DNA from: an uncultured Christensenellaceae bacterium
GTDB lineage: Bacteria; Bacillota; Clostridia; Christensenellales; Christensenellaceae
Direction of reading: 5' to 3'
DNA length: 62,665 nucleotides
NCBI GenBank assembly: GCA_934373295.1
Contig: CAKROK010000002.1
Coordinates: 1-62,665, forward strand
Positions 7,049 to 15,895 of this stretch are shown here, piece after piece; the first letter of the stretch is position 1, and each line of letters starts with the position of its first letter. Below the pieces are notes generated by a model. That model was given only the letters and a program-made list of their open reading frames with translations, searched no databases and had not been told where the DNA came from. Position numbers and translations under genes: made by a program.

Positions 7049-9205
7049 TTATGCGATAAACAGCAGGTAGATTATCACGGCGCAGATGCCTATGCACGCC
7101 ATGAGCAGGGCATAGGAGAAGCCGCCGGATATCTCATCCGAGGTTTCGGAGATGGTCGCCGCGGCGTCCGTCGCGAGGTCGGCATAGCTGTTTTTCCTGC
7201 GCGAGGGAAGATGTAACAGAGCGCGCAGCTTATCTATGAGCGTGCCCAGACCGTGCGCAAATGCGAGCTTTCTATGCTCGTGCGGCGTATAGGACGAATC
7301 ACGGTAGACCGTGCGGCGCAGCAGATAGACTATGCCGTCCGGTATCGCGCAAATGAAAGCGAACGCCGTCTTGAGCGGGCGCATGAGGTATTTCAGCTTA
7401 TCGGGCAGGTCGCATATAAACGCGGTCACTGCCTTTATGCCCTTCATCCCATACCGGCAGACGGGGGTAAATAGCTTGTTTTCACCAAACACGCTCATTA
7501 TCGCGCCGAAGAAGCCGGGGAGCCACTTTAACAGCAAGGGACGGTAGAACGCATTTTCAAGATCCAGCTTTTCCGGCCAGCGGTTGAGATAGACCATGTT
7601 TCCGTCCGCGTCCTTTTTCATGAGCAGCTTTCTTACGACGAAGAAGTATAACACCGCCGCGATCGCAAGTGATATCGCCGCGCCCTTGAGGTTGTTTAAA
7701 GAGAAGTAGTTTATAGTCTCCTCAAGCTCGCCCGCGTGCATAAAGCCGGAGGCGAGCTCCGCCAGCTTATTCTGCGTGAGATAGGGGAGCATACCCAAAA
7801 CGGGGAGGATGAGCGCGCTGCCCATTATCGCGACGGACGAAAGGCCGTTCATGTACTTTTTCCCGCTTTTGTTAGGACGACGTTCGCCCTCTATAAACAG
7901 GCAGACATAGAGCTTTGTCATGTATGTGAGCGTGATGCCGCCGCTTATCAGGAACAGCCACTCGACCACGGTTATCGGCCAGCCGCCGATGGCGGAGTAT
8001 TCGACGATGGATTCGTGCAAGAGCGTCTTGCTGATATAGCCGTTAAACAGCGGTATGCCGCCGATGCCCAAGAGACCGAGCAGAAACGCGATATTTAAAA
8101 GCGGCTTGCCCTTGCCCCAGCCCTTTATCTCATTTAAATCGAGCTTATGCGTGTTCATATACACCACGCCCGCGACCATGAACAAATCGAGCTTTATGAG
8201 CGAGTGGTTGACCATGTGTAATATCGTGCCGTTTGCGGCGAGTGCGTTTTCCTCACCTAAAAGGCACTGCATGGCGACGCCAATCAGCACGAAGCCTATC
8301 TGGCTCATGGACGAGCAGGCGAGCGTACGCTTTAAATCGATGCTGAACAGCGCAAGGACCGCGCCCAGCACCATCGTTATAGTGCCCAATATGAGTATGA
8401 TCGTGCCCCAGGCGGGGTCATAGCGCAATATATCGCAGGAGACGACTAAAACGCCGTATATGCCCGTTTTCGTAAGCACGCCGGAAAGCAGCGCCGAAGC
8501 GGGGGCGGGGGCGACGGGGTGCGCCTTGGGCAGCCAGATATGAAGCGGGAACATGCCCGCCTTTGCGCCGAAGCCGAACAGCAGACAGCCGCCCGCGACG
8601 TACAACACGCTCTTATCCTCAAGCGCGCTCGCCGCGGCGTAAAGCTCATCAATTTTTAAAGTATGCAGGCTGTTTTGCAGCAGGAACAGGCCCATAAGCG
8701 CCGCAAGACCGCCTATGACCGCGATGGCGAGATAGGTATTCGCCGCACGCATTGCGCGCTCGTTCTGCTCATGAGCGACCCATGTATAGGACGTAAAGCT
8801 CATCACCTCAAAGAACAGCAGTGTGGTCGAGAGGTCGGACGAGAGGAACACGCCCATAGTCGCGCCCAGCGTCATGAGATAGAAGAAATAATATCTGCTT
8901 CTATGGTGATAGTGCGCAAAGTATTCGGGCGAAAACAGCGACGTCATCAGCCACATGAACGAGACTATGACGGCGTATATCGCGCGGAAGCCGTCCAGCT
9001 CGAGATAAATCTTGCAGACGGAAAGCTCACAGCTTGCGCCAAATGACGTAAAAAGTGTAAGAAGCGTCAAGACAAATTCCGTCACAGTGACGAAAATGGT
9101 CATTGCGCCGCGCGCCGCCTTAAAGCGCTTGCCTATGAAAAACGCGATCACAGAGGCGATCATGGGCCAGAAAATCAATATTGCCAATAACATATTTCCT
9201 TTCAT
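7049..9205 (-). CDS. NuoL/MrpA-like antiporter subunit with long C-terminal extension
   Basis: A 718-residue proton-conducting membrane subunit, last gene of the Mrp/Mbh operon. The antiporter core (about 100-380) keeps the key charged residues of the family: Glu in LLFFEVMSF (TM5), Lys in GFGAKAGMFPLHIWLPKAHP (TM7), Lys in SGVLTKTGIYG (TM8) and Lys in GYISKTLLHES (TM12). Beyond residue 480 it adds about 230 residues: amphipathic stretches, a charged cytosolic segment (RRKNSYADLATDAAATISET) and a final transmembrane helix, recalling the lateral helix and terminal anchor of NuoL/HyfB. It is the fourth antiporter-like subunit of the operon and starts 12 bp after the upstream stop. The ion carried (Na+ or H+) cannot be read off. 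Confidence 0.85.
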   Translation of the reverse strand: MKGNMLLAILIFWPMIASVIAFFIGKRFKAARGAMTIFVTVTEFVLTLLTLFTSFGASCELSVCKIYLELDGFRAIYAVIVSFMWLMTSLFSPEYFAHYHHRSRYYFFYLMTLGATMGVFLSSDLSTTLLFFEVMSFTSYTWVAHEQNERAMRAANTYLAIAVIGGLAALMGLFLLQNSLHTLKIDELYAAASALEDKSVLYVAGGCLLFGFGAKAGMFPLHIWLPKAHPVAPAPASALLSGVLTKTGIYGVLVVSCDILRYDPAWGTIILILGTITMVLGAVLALFSIDLKRTLACSSMSQIGFVLIGVAMQCLLGEENALAANGTILHMVNHSLIKLDLFMVAGVVYMNTHKLDLNEIKGWGKGKPLLNIAFLLGLLGIGGIPLFNGYISKTLLHESIVEYSAIGGWPITVVEWLFLISGGITLTYMTKLYVCLFIEGERRPNKSGKKYMNGLSSVAIMGSALILPVLGMLPYLTQNKLAELASGFMHAGELEETINYFSLNNLKGAAISLAIAAVLYFFVVRKLLMKKDADGNMVYLNRWPEKLDLENAFYRPLLLKWLPGFFGAIMSVFGENKLFTPVCRYGMKGIKAVTAFICDLPDKLKYLMRPLKTAFAFICAIPDGIVYLLRRTVYRDSSYTPHEHRKLAFAHGLGTLIDKLRALLHLPSRRKNSYADLATDAAATISETSDEISGGFSYALLMACIGICAVIIYLLFIA

Positions 9206-9217
9206 AACAAGCCCTCC

Positions 9218-10681
9218 TTAAAACAGCGCCGTGTGGATGAGCTCCACGATCGGTGAGGAAAAAACGCCTAATATTATGCAGACGGCGGCGAGAACCAGCA
9301 TGGGAACGGTCATGAGGCCGTTTACCTCACGGATATCGCAAAGCGCGGCGGTGTCCGTCCCCTTTTTGGGGAAGAACGCGCGCACGGACACGCTAAGCAT
9401 GTACATCGCCGTCAAAAGTGCGGATATGAGCAGGACTATCACGCCGATAAGCTCGGCAGCTCCGCCCGTTTCCACCGCTGCGGACGCCAGCGCCCATTTA
9501 GAGATGAAGCCGTTAAACAGCGGTATTCCGGTGAGCGCAAGCGCAAATACGGTGAAGCAGCCGAACGTCACGGGCATACGCCGCCCGAGGCCGTCCAGCT
9601 CACAGAGATACTCGCGACCAGTGTTATGCAGCACTGCGCCCGCCGCGAAGAACGCGCCTATCTTGATGAGCGAATGGAACAGCATGTGAAGAACGCCTGC
9701 CTCTAAGCCGGCGGGGGTCATCATGGTGACGCCGAAGAGTATGTAGGAGAGGTTCGCGACAGTGGAATACGCGAGGCGGCGCTTGAAATGCACCTGCTTT
9801 AACGCCGCGGACGAGCCGTAGAGTATCGTGAAGATGGCCACGCCCATGACGGCGTATTGCGCCCAGCTCCCGCGCAGGAAATCCGCCCCGAAGGAGTAAT
9901 AGGTGAGCCTTATCACGGCGAAGGCGCCCGCCTTGACGACCGCGACTGCGTGAAGCAGCGCCGTGACCGGGGTGGGCGCGACGGATGCCTTGGGCAGCCA
10001 GCCATGCAGCGGAAAGACCGCTGCCTTTACGCCAAAGCCCATGAATGCGAAGAAATAGACCGCATACAGCACGTCCTTATGCGCTAAAGCCGCGTCGGTG
10101 AGCGTTCCGCCCATGGTGAAGCCGGAGGTGTTGCCGTAGACTATCAAGAACACGAGTCCTATAAACGCGAACGCCGCGCCGCCTATGGAGTAGATGAGAT
10201 ACGCCCGTCCCGCGCGAAGGGCGGCTTTTGTCATGGGCTGTATCACGAGCGGTAGCGTGCATAGCGTCAAAAGCTCATAGAAGAAGTACATCGTGAGCAT
10301 ATTGCCGGACGAGGCTATGCCTAAGGTCACGCCGAAGGACACGAGGAAGAACGCATAGAACATGCGCTGATGACCCTCGTGCTTCATGTATTCAAGCGCG
10401 TATATCGTAGTTGCCGGCCAAAGCACGCTCACAAGTCCCGCAAAGAGCTTGCCCATGCCGTCGAGATTGAGGGCGATGGTCAGCTCCCCCGAGAAGGAGA
10501 ACAGCGTGAACAATATGTCGTTTGTTGTAAAAATCAGCCAAAACATTGCGGCGGAGGTCAATAGCACGCTCGCCGTGACGAATATGTTTTTGACTTTTGC
10601 CGTCTTTGGGTCGATGGCGAAAAACGCCGCGCCGCAAAGAATGGGCAATAGTATCGGAATAAGCAAAAATGCGTTGCTCAT
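9218..10681 (-). CDS. Proton-conducting antiporter-like subunit (NuoM/N/MrpD family)
   Basis: A 487-residue polytopic protein of about 14 helices. The functional residues are in place: Glu in MYFFYELLTL (TM5), Lys in GFGVKAAVFPLHGWLPKAS (TM7), Lys in AVAVVKAGAFAV (TM8) and Lys in NGFISKWALAS (TM12). TM7 reads SVAPTPVTAL where its neighbours read HPVAPAPASA, so it is the most divergent paralogue in this loop. It is the third of four tandem antiporter-like subunits, 16 bp after the preceding gene. It should form part of one large membrane complex with the others; which of MrpA or MrpD it replaces is not clear from sequence alone. Confidence 0.85.
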   Translation of the reverse strand: MSNAFLLIPILLPILCGAAFFAIDPKTAKVKNIFVTASVLLTSAAMFWLIFTTNDILFTLFSFSGELTIALNLDGMGKLFAGLVSVLWPATTIYALEYMKHEGHQRMFYAFFLVSFGVTLGIASSGNMLTMYFFYELLTLCTLPLVIQPMTKAALRAGRAYLIYSIGGAAFAFIGLVFLIVYGNTSGFTMGGTLTDAALAHKDVLYAVYFFAFMGFGVKAAVFPLHGWLPKASVAPTPVTALLHAVAVVKAGAFAVIRLTYYSFGADFLRGSWAQYAVMGVAIFTILYGSSAALKQVHFKRRLAYSTVANLSYILFGVTMMTPAGLEAGVLHMLFHSLIKIGAFFAAGAVLHNTGREYLCELDGLGRRMPVTFGCFTVFALALTGIPLFNGFISKWALASAAVETGGAAELIGVIVLLISALLTAMYMLSVSVRAFFPKKGTDTAALCDIREVNGLMTVPMLVLAAVCIILGVFSSPIVELIHTALF

Positions 10682-10697
10682 AAAGCTTGACGCTCCT

Positions 10698-12158
10698 TTA
10701 TGCGACTAACGATGCGATGGACGAGCAGAACTGCGTGAGCCCGCCGGAGAACATTCCCAAGAACACGGCGACCGCCGCAAAGATGACCATAGGCACCCAC
10801 ATGAGCGCGCTCTCCTCACGCTTAATAGAGGAAAGCTCGATGTCCTTTCCGGGGAAGAACGCGTCGATGCTTATGGGGAGCAGATAGCCCGCCGTGAGCA
10901 GCGCGGATATGAGCAGGACCACGGGAACGAGCCAGGAGAACACGGGCAGGCCGCTCTCCAGCGCCGCCGTGGCGATATACCACTTTGATACGAATCCGCC
11001 CGTCGGGGGGATGCCGATGAGGGTTATCGCGGCGAGGGTGAAGCTCCACATTATTATGGGCATATGCTTGCCCATTCCCTTAAATTCATCCACGCGCGTC
11101 TTTCCGGTATAGAAGATTATCGCGCCCGCCGTCAGGAACAGGCAGCTCTTTACGACCGCGTGAAAGACGACATGCAGAAGTGCGCCGGTGAAGCCCGCCT
11201 GTGAGAACAGGAACAGAGAGGTCAGGATATAGGATATCTGGCTGACCGTGGAATATGCGAGTCTCTTTTTAAACACCTTTTCCCTATACGCCATCATGGA
11301 GCCCATGAATACCGTGAGTAAGGAGAGTATGAGCAGAGCCGTCTGTACCCACGTACCTGCGACGAACTCGGGACCGACGACGAAATAGAGTATTCTTATT
11401 ATTGCGAGAACGCCCGCCTTGGCTATGAGTGCGGAGAGCACCGCGGATGCGGGAGCGGGTGCGACGGGGTGAGCCGTGGGCAGCCAGCCGTGCATGGGAT
11501 ACATACCGGCCTTTGTGCCGAAGCCGATCACCGTGACGAAGATGACCGCGAGAAGAAGCCCTTCATGGCCGGAGACCTTTGACATATCGAGGCAGCCGCC
11601 TGCGGTAAAGTCGAGGTTTATTGAATACGCCGCGAGGAAGAATATTCCCAAAAGAGCCATGAACGCGCCCGCGATGGAATAGAACAGGTATTTTAACGCG
11701 GCGGAGATGGCCTCCTTTTTCATGGAATGCAGCACGAGCGGCATGGACAGCAGCGTAACAAGCTCAAAGCTGACGTACATCGTGACCATGTTCGCTGAAA
11801 GGGACATGGCTATGAGTGCGCCCTCGGAGAGCATGAAGAAGGCATAGAACCTATCCTCGTTTTCCTCGTGCGTCATGTATTTATAAGAGAATATCGCGAC
11901 TAACAGCCAGCAGATGCTGAATATCGCCAAAAACAGCTTGGAGACGGAATCCGAGCGCAGCGCAACGGTCAAAATATCCGTTATGCTCCATACGTTTAAA
12001 TAGCTCTCGGGAGCGAGGATGAGCATGAGGCACAGCGCGGCCTCAACGCCCAAAACGGCCGTCAACAGACCCAGCTTGAGCTTACGGTTCTGTATTTTTA
12101 AGAAGGGGAGAACCGCCCCAAAGACGAGTGGCAGAAGTATTGCAAAAATCATATTCAT
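10698..12158 (-). CDS. Proton-conducting antiporter-like subunit (MrpD/NuoM family)
   Basis: A 486-residue membrane protein. The start at 12158 is chosen because GGAGGAAA sits upstream at normal spacing and the sequence after it (MNMIFAILLPLVFG) is a normal first membrane helix; a longer open frame upstream overlaps the previous gene. Key residues: Glu in MYVSFELVTLLS, Lys in GFGTKAGMYPMHGWLPTAHP, Lys in SALIAKAGVLAI, Lys in GGFVSKWYIATA. It is the second of the four antiporter-like subunits, 17 bp after the first. Family is certain; subunit equivalence is not. Confidence 0.86.
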   Translation of the reverse strand: MNMIFAILLPLVFGAVLPFLKIQNRKLKLGLLTAVLGVEAALCLMLILAPESYLNVWSITDILTVALRSDSVSKLFLAIFSICWLLVAIFSYKYMTHEENEDRFYAFFMLSEGALIAMSLSANMVTMYVSFELVTLLSMPLVLHSMKKEAISAALKYLFYSIAGAFMALLGIFFLAAYSINLDFTAGGCLDMSKVSGHEGLLLAVIFVTVIGFGTKAGMYPMHGWLPTAHPVAPAPASAVLSALIAKAGVLAIIRILYFVVGPEFVAGTWVQTALLILSLLTVFMGSMMAYREKVFKKRLAYSTVSQISYILTSLFLFSQAGFTGALLHVVFHAVVKSCLFLTAGAIIFYTGKTRVDEFKGMGKHMPIIMWSFTLAAITLIGIPPTGGFVSKWYIATAALESGLPVFSWLVPVVLLISALLTAGYLLPISIDAFFPGKDIELSSIKREESALMWVPMVIFAAVAVFLGMFSGGLTQFCSSIASLVA

Positions 12159-12175
12159 AAGAAGTTTCCTCCGTT

Positions 12176-13687
12176 TTAAAGCGCTTTTAGCCCAAGCTCG
12201 ATCGCGGACACTATGGGCTCGGAATGCATACCGATTATAATATTTATGGCGATAAAGCATATCGCGGCGACGGCGAAGCCGATCTGCTGCTTTATGCAAA
12301 TTTTGCTTACGGGAAGCGCGGGCGAATCAGCCTGCGCATTGCGCGACGACGAATATATCGTTATCACCGTGCGCAGGAAGTACATCGTGTTTAATATCGT
12401 GCTGACGGCGAGCGCGGCGAGGGTGAGTATCATTTTTAACCGTCCCTGGACCGCGGCCTGCGCAAAGAGCAGCTTTGAGACGAAGCCCATGAAGCCGGGG
12501 ATGCCGACCATGCTGAGCGCGCCTATAGTAAACGCGAAGCCCGCCATCTTGTTTCTGTGAGCGGAGCCGTACAAATCGGCAAAATGCTGCGAGCCGCCGG
12601 ACACCTCGATGAGCCGCGAGTTTGAAAGGAACAACAGCGGCTTTGTGAACGCGTGCGTCAGCATATGGAACAGCGCCGCTGTTAACCCCAGCACGGGCGA
12701 AAGACCTATGCCCATGTAGATGTAACCGATCTGTGCAGAGGATGAAAACGCCGTCATGCGGTTTATGTCGTTTTGCTTTATCGCGGCGACGGAGCCTAAG
12801 ACCATACCGCATATGCCGAATATGAACAGCACGTTATTCACGCCGCAGGAGTAGAACACGTCCGTGCCGAAGCAGCGGCAGATTATCTTTATTAGCAGGA
12901 ATATGTAGCCCTTTGAGATTATGCCGGAGAGCACGCCCGCGCTCGCGGGGGTCGCACAGCCGTATGTATCGGGCATCCAGAAGTGGAAGGGATACAGGCC
13001 GCTTTTTATCGCAAGGCCGGCGCATATCAGCGCGATGACCACCAACAGCGGAGTGTGATATCCGCCATTTGCCCAGAGCTTTGCGACGGCTTCACCGATG
13101 TTCACCATGAGAAGATGTCCCGTGATGTCATAGAGCAAAATCACGCCTATCAGGAAAAGACCCGAGCCTAACAGCGAGAATATCATGTATCTCACTGCGG
13201 CGAGCGTCGTGCGCCCTATCTCGCGTATCATCAAAATGCCCGTGGAGGCTATGGTACATATCTCGATAAAAACGTAGCCCGTGAAGATATCGTTCGTATA
13301 GACGAGCGCGGACAGCGACGCGTTTATAAGGCTCATCATCACGAAATAGAGGTTCATTTTAGAATCGTCTATGTCGCGGTCGATCTCATGATATCCGCCT
13401 GTTATGCTGAGCATGAGCACTATGTTAAAGGCGCTTGCCATTATGGCTTCCATCACGCCCGCGCGTATCTCATTGCCCCAAGGAGCGGGGAAGTGACCCA
13501 TTTTATAGGTGAACGAGCCGTTTTTTATGCAGTAGAACAGCGTGCATATGTTCATTATCAGACAGACGGCGTCTAAGCAGAGAAAGAGCGTGCGCGCGGC
13601 CGTCTTTTTCTTCACCGCATAGCCTATGCCCGAGCATAAAAGCGACAGCAGTATCGTAAAGGCGGGAAAGTTGAAAATGAGGTCCAT
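12176..13687 (-). CDS. MrpD/MbhH-like antiporter subunit
   Basis: A 503-residue antiporter-like protein immediately after the MrpC/NuoK-like gene, the position held by MrpD in Mrp operons and MbhH in archaeal Mbh operons. Conserved charges are present: Glu in GYVFIEICTIAS, Lys in AGLAIKSGLYPFHFWMPDTY, Lys in SGIISKGYIFLL and Lys in GFVSKLLFAQA. Its ATG overlaps the upstream stop by one base (13687), so the two are coupled. By order and motif this is the best candidate for the true MrpD/MbhH of the complex. Confidence 0.87.
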   Translation of the reverse strand: MDLIFNFPAFTILLSLLCSGIGYAVKKKTAARTLFLCLDAVCLIMNICTLFYCIKNGSFTYKMGHFPAPWGNEIRAGVMEAIMASAFNIVLMLSITGGYHEIDRDIDDSKMNLYFVMMSLINASLSALVYTNDIFTGYVFIEICTIASTGILMIREIGRTTLAAVRYMIFSLLGSGLFLIGVILLYDITGHLLMVNIGEAVAKLWANGGYHTPLLVVIALICAGLAIKSGLYPFHFWMPDTYGCATPASAGVLSGIISKGYIFLLIKIICRCFGTDVFYSCGVNNVLFIFGICGMVLGSVAAIKQNDINRMTAFSSSAQIGYIYMGIGLSPVLGLTAALFHMLTHAFTKPLLFLSNSRLIEVSGGSQHFADLYGSAHRNKMAGFAFTIGALSMVGIPGFMGFVSKLLFAQAAVQGRLKMILTLAALAVSTILNTMYFLRTVITIYSSSRNAQADSPALPVSKICIKQQIGFAVAAICFIAINIIIGMHSEPIVSAIELGLKAL

Positions 13688-14070
13688 TATTTCTGCTCCT
13701 TCCGTGCCTTGCGGTATATCTCGTCGAGATTAAAGGTGTGATAGCTCTTATACAGGCGCACGGTCAGCGAGAGCATGAGTGCGGTGACGCTGACGGAGAC
13801 GACTATGCCCGTGAGCACGAGTCCGCTGGGGATGGGGTTTATGTATTGCTCGACCGTCGCGGCTTGAGCCGGGTCGTTTATAATGGGGGCGACTCTGCCC
13901 TGAATATAGCCCATGGAGGCTAAGAACAGATATACGCCCGTGTCCATGATATTTAGCCCCATTATCTTTTTAACGAGGTTTTTATGAAAGAGGAGCATAC
14001 AGAAGCCTATTGAGAATAATATGAGGGCGGCTGCCTCCTCGTAGTTTATAGCAAGATTGTTTCCAAGCAT
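13687..14070 (-). CDS. MrpC/MnhC (NuoK-like) antiporter subunit
   Basis: A 127-residue, three-helix NuoK-type subunit. The start at 14070 is supported by AAGGGGG nine bases upstream; the longer frame to 14130 runs back into the MrpB-like gene. Visible family features are GFCMLLFHKNLVKKIMGLNI (helix 1 to 2), a middle helix ending in MGYIQG, and the third helix GLVLTGIVVSVSVTALMLSL. NuoK-family proteins supply the hydrophilic channel link next to the antiporter subunits. It lies between the MrpB- and MrpD-like genes, as in Mrp and Mbh operons. Confidence 0.88.
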   Translation of the reverse strand: MLGNNLAINYEEAAALILFSIGFCMLLFHKNLVKKIMGLNIMDTGVYLFLASMGYIQGRVAPIINDPAQAATVEQYINPIPSGLVLTGIVVSVSVTALMLSLTVRLYKSYHTFNLDEIYRKARKEQK

Positions 14071-14071
14071 A

Positions 14072-14989
14072 TCAGACTGTCCCCCTTTTGAAGAGTGAGA
14101 AAAAGCTGTACATGGTACACGCGACGACAAAGCCCACGGCGACGTTTAACGGGAGTATCAAGCCCGCGCTCAATATCGCGCCCGGAGTACCCGTGGAAAT
14201 AATACTGTGCAGGCCGTTTGCGCCCGTGAAGAAGGAATACGCCTTCGCCACGACGTAAAAGCCGAGCGAGCAGCAGCTTATGACCTTCAGCGTCTTTGGT
14301 GTCATGAAGCGCGAGATGTCGTCAAAGCCGAACGCCATGGAGTAGAAAATGAGCGCCGCGCCGAGTATCGCACCGCTTGAGAAGCCGCCGCCGGGGGATA
14401 GATGACCGTTCAAAAGGACATACACTCCGAACACGAACAGACAGGGAACGAGGATATACGCTACTGTGCGTAAGATCGGGTCCTTCGCCGTGTCAAAAAG
14501 GGATTCCTCAAGCTGATATTTCATCATGCGCCGTTTATCCTGACGGGAGGCGAGCAGCATCGTAACTGCGCACATCGCCGTGAAAAGCACGTGGGATTCG
14601 CCCAAAGTATCGAACGCACGGTAGTCTAATATCATGCCCGCGACGATGTTCGTGGCGCCCGTCTCCTCCAGACCCTTTTCGATATAGCGCTCGCTCACCT
14701 CGTTGTTGACGGGTGCGTCCGCGCTGCCGTAGCGGGGAAGGTTTGAAACGGTTATGAGAAGTACGCTCGATAAAATGAGCACGAGTATTATGGAAAGCAC
14801 TATATACAGCTTATCAAATGAGCGGTTCTCCGCCGCCTCGACGCGCCTTAATTTGCGTGTGCGAGAGTCGTACATATGCCTTTCGTCTGTGTCATTATCC
14901 TTGGGCGGCTGCTCGGTTTTTTGCGTTTCCAAAAGGAGGTCGTCGCCGTCAAGCCATGCTGTCAGCTTACTTTTTTTGCTTGTTTTCAT
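14072..14989 (-). CDS. MbhE-MrpB fusion antiporter subunit
   Basis: A 305-residue protein that appears to join two usually separate parts. After a charged cytosolic leader (1-60), one helix (about 65-87) and NIVAGMILDYRAFDTLGESH (about 116-135) match the MbhE/MrpA C-terminal pattern, in which the DYRxxDTLGE segment is characteristic. From about residue 172, LRTVAYILVPCLFVFGVYVL and GHLSPGGGFSSGAILGAALI are the MrpB/MnhB signature, followed by further helices. The start ATG 14989 has GGAGG nine bases upstream and overlaps the DUF4040 gene by 23 bp. The fusion fixes the stoichiometry of the MrpA C-terminal part and MrpB. Confidence 0.82.
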   Translation of the reverse strand: MKTSKKSKLTAWLDGDDLLLETQKTEQPPKDNDTDERHMYDSRTRKLRRVEAAENRSFDKLYIVLSIILVLILSSVLLITVSNLPRYGSADAPVNNEVSERYIEKGLEETGATNIVAGMILDYRAFDTLGESHVLFTAMCAVTMLLASRQDKRRMMKYQLEESLFDTAKDPILRTVAYILVPCLFVFGVYVLLNGHLSPGGGFSSGAILGAALIFYSMAFGFDDISRFMTPKTLKVISCCSLGFYVVAKAYSFFTGANGLHSIISTGTPGAILSAGLILPLNVAVGFVVACTMYSFFSLFKRGTV

Positions 14990-15239
14990 CTTCGGGATCC
15001 TCCGTATCTATGAGATGTATCCTCTTCAGCGCGACGAAGAACAGGACGGTATCCACGCCCGCGCCCACGGCCGCCTCGGTTATCGCGAGGTCGGGCGACT
15101 CCAATAATACCCAGATGACGGACATTATGAGCGAATAGGACATGTAAATTATGACCGCTGTGAGCGTCTTTTTAGAGAACGCCGTCGCTATTGCGCAAAT
15201 AATCAAAAGCGCGAGCAGGATAATTCTAAATATCTCCAT
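14967..15239 (-). CDS. DUF4040/MbhD-like antiporter subunit
   Basis: A 90-residue membrane subunit with three helices. The start at 15239 is preferred because AAGGAG lies seven bases upstream; the first codons of the longer frame would sit on the ribosome binding site. LLESPDLAITEAAVGAGVDT is the MbhD/DUF4040 signature, corresponding to part of the MrpA C-terminal region in bacterial Mrp systems. Here it is a free-standing gene, as in archaeal Mbh clusters, between the MrpG-like gene and the MbhE-MrpB fusion, overlapping both. Confidence 0.88.
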   Translation of the reverse strand: MEIFRIILLALLIICAIATAFSKKTLTAVIIYMSYSLIMSVIWVLLESPDLAITEAAVGAGVDTVLFFVALKRIHLIDTEDPEDENKQKK

Positions 15240-15600
15240 GGTCATTCTCCTTTTCATCTGTTTTTGCAGTTTTATCTATCTTTTCTATCTTGCAATGCTC
15301 TGGAAGATGCTCGTCGGTATAGTATTCAAGCGAGGTGAGCATATGCGACGAAAGCGGAGACGTAAACCACATGAACGCGAGCACGAGAAGAATTTTGAGC
15401 GTCGCGAGGTTGAGCCCGCTCGCCACGGCGAGGCCGACGAGTATGAAGAACATACAGAACGTATCGGAAATCGCGGCGGAGTGTATGCGGTTCAGCGCAA
15501 AGTGAAAGCGATATGTCCCCAAAAGAGATATAAAGAGGGATATGACGCCAATGCCCAAAAAGACGGCGGTTATTATAAAGCGTATCATCTCACCTGTCAT
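15226..15600 (-). CDS. MrpG/MnhG antiporter subunit
   Basis: A 124-residue subunit with three transmembrane helices. FLGIGVISLFISLLGTYRF followed by LNRIHSAAISDTFCMFFILV fits the MnhG/PhaG family (usual motif GxxxRxPDxxxRxHAxxxxDT). The C-terminal 25 residues are a charged cytosolic tail. The gene overlaps its neighbours at both ends, so translation is coupled. AAGGAGACGC is the ribosome binding site. Confidence 0.88.
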   Translation of the reverse strand: MTGEMIRFIITAVFLGIGVISLFISLLGTYRFHFALNRIHSAAISDTFCMFFILVGLAVASGLNLATLKILLVLAFMWFTSPLSSHMLTSLEYYTDEHLPEHCKIEKIDKTAKTDEKENDHGDI

Positions 15601-15895
15601 TTTGCGTCTCCTTTCCCTTTTGCTTTAAATAGACCGTTATGAACACCTTACAGAGTATCAGCACGGCGAGGAAGGACAGCATGACGTATACGATGCATAC
15701 GTCTAAAAGATAGCTCTCCTTTAAATAAAGCGCGAGTACGGCTATCGCGAAGATAGTCTCGTTACACATCATATTGACGCATATTATCCTATCCGCGATG
15801 CGCTTACCGGTGACGCAGCGGATGAGCGTCAACAGCATGGCGACGCCTATTGCGATAAGTACGGTTATATATAGTATTGAATATGCTTTTTCCAT
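15590..15895 (-). CDS. MrpF/MnhF antiporter subunit
   Basis: About 101 residues and three helices. The central GKRIADRIICVNMMCNETIF is the MrpF signature, with the conserved Asp-Arg pair (ADRI) needed for Na+ handling in characterised Mrp systems. Start is ATG 15895 (a GTG just before it is also possible) behind GGAGG. The ATG overlaps the stop of mrpE. Confidence 0.88.
   Translation of the reverse strand: MEKAYSILYITVLIAIGVAMLLTLIRCVTGKRIADRIICVNMMCNETIFAIAVLALYLKESYLLDVCIVYVMLSFLAVLILCKVFITVYLKQKGKETQNDR

Noticed and set aside
7049..13687. Reading the four antiporter-like genes as part of a complex I (nuo) operon
   Set aside because: No NuoA, B, C, D, H, I or flavin/iron-sulphur subunits are present, while MrpE, F, G and B-type genes are. 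Mrp/Mbh fits better.
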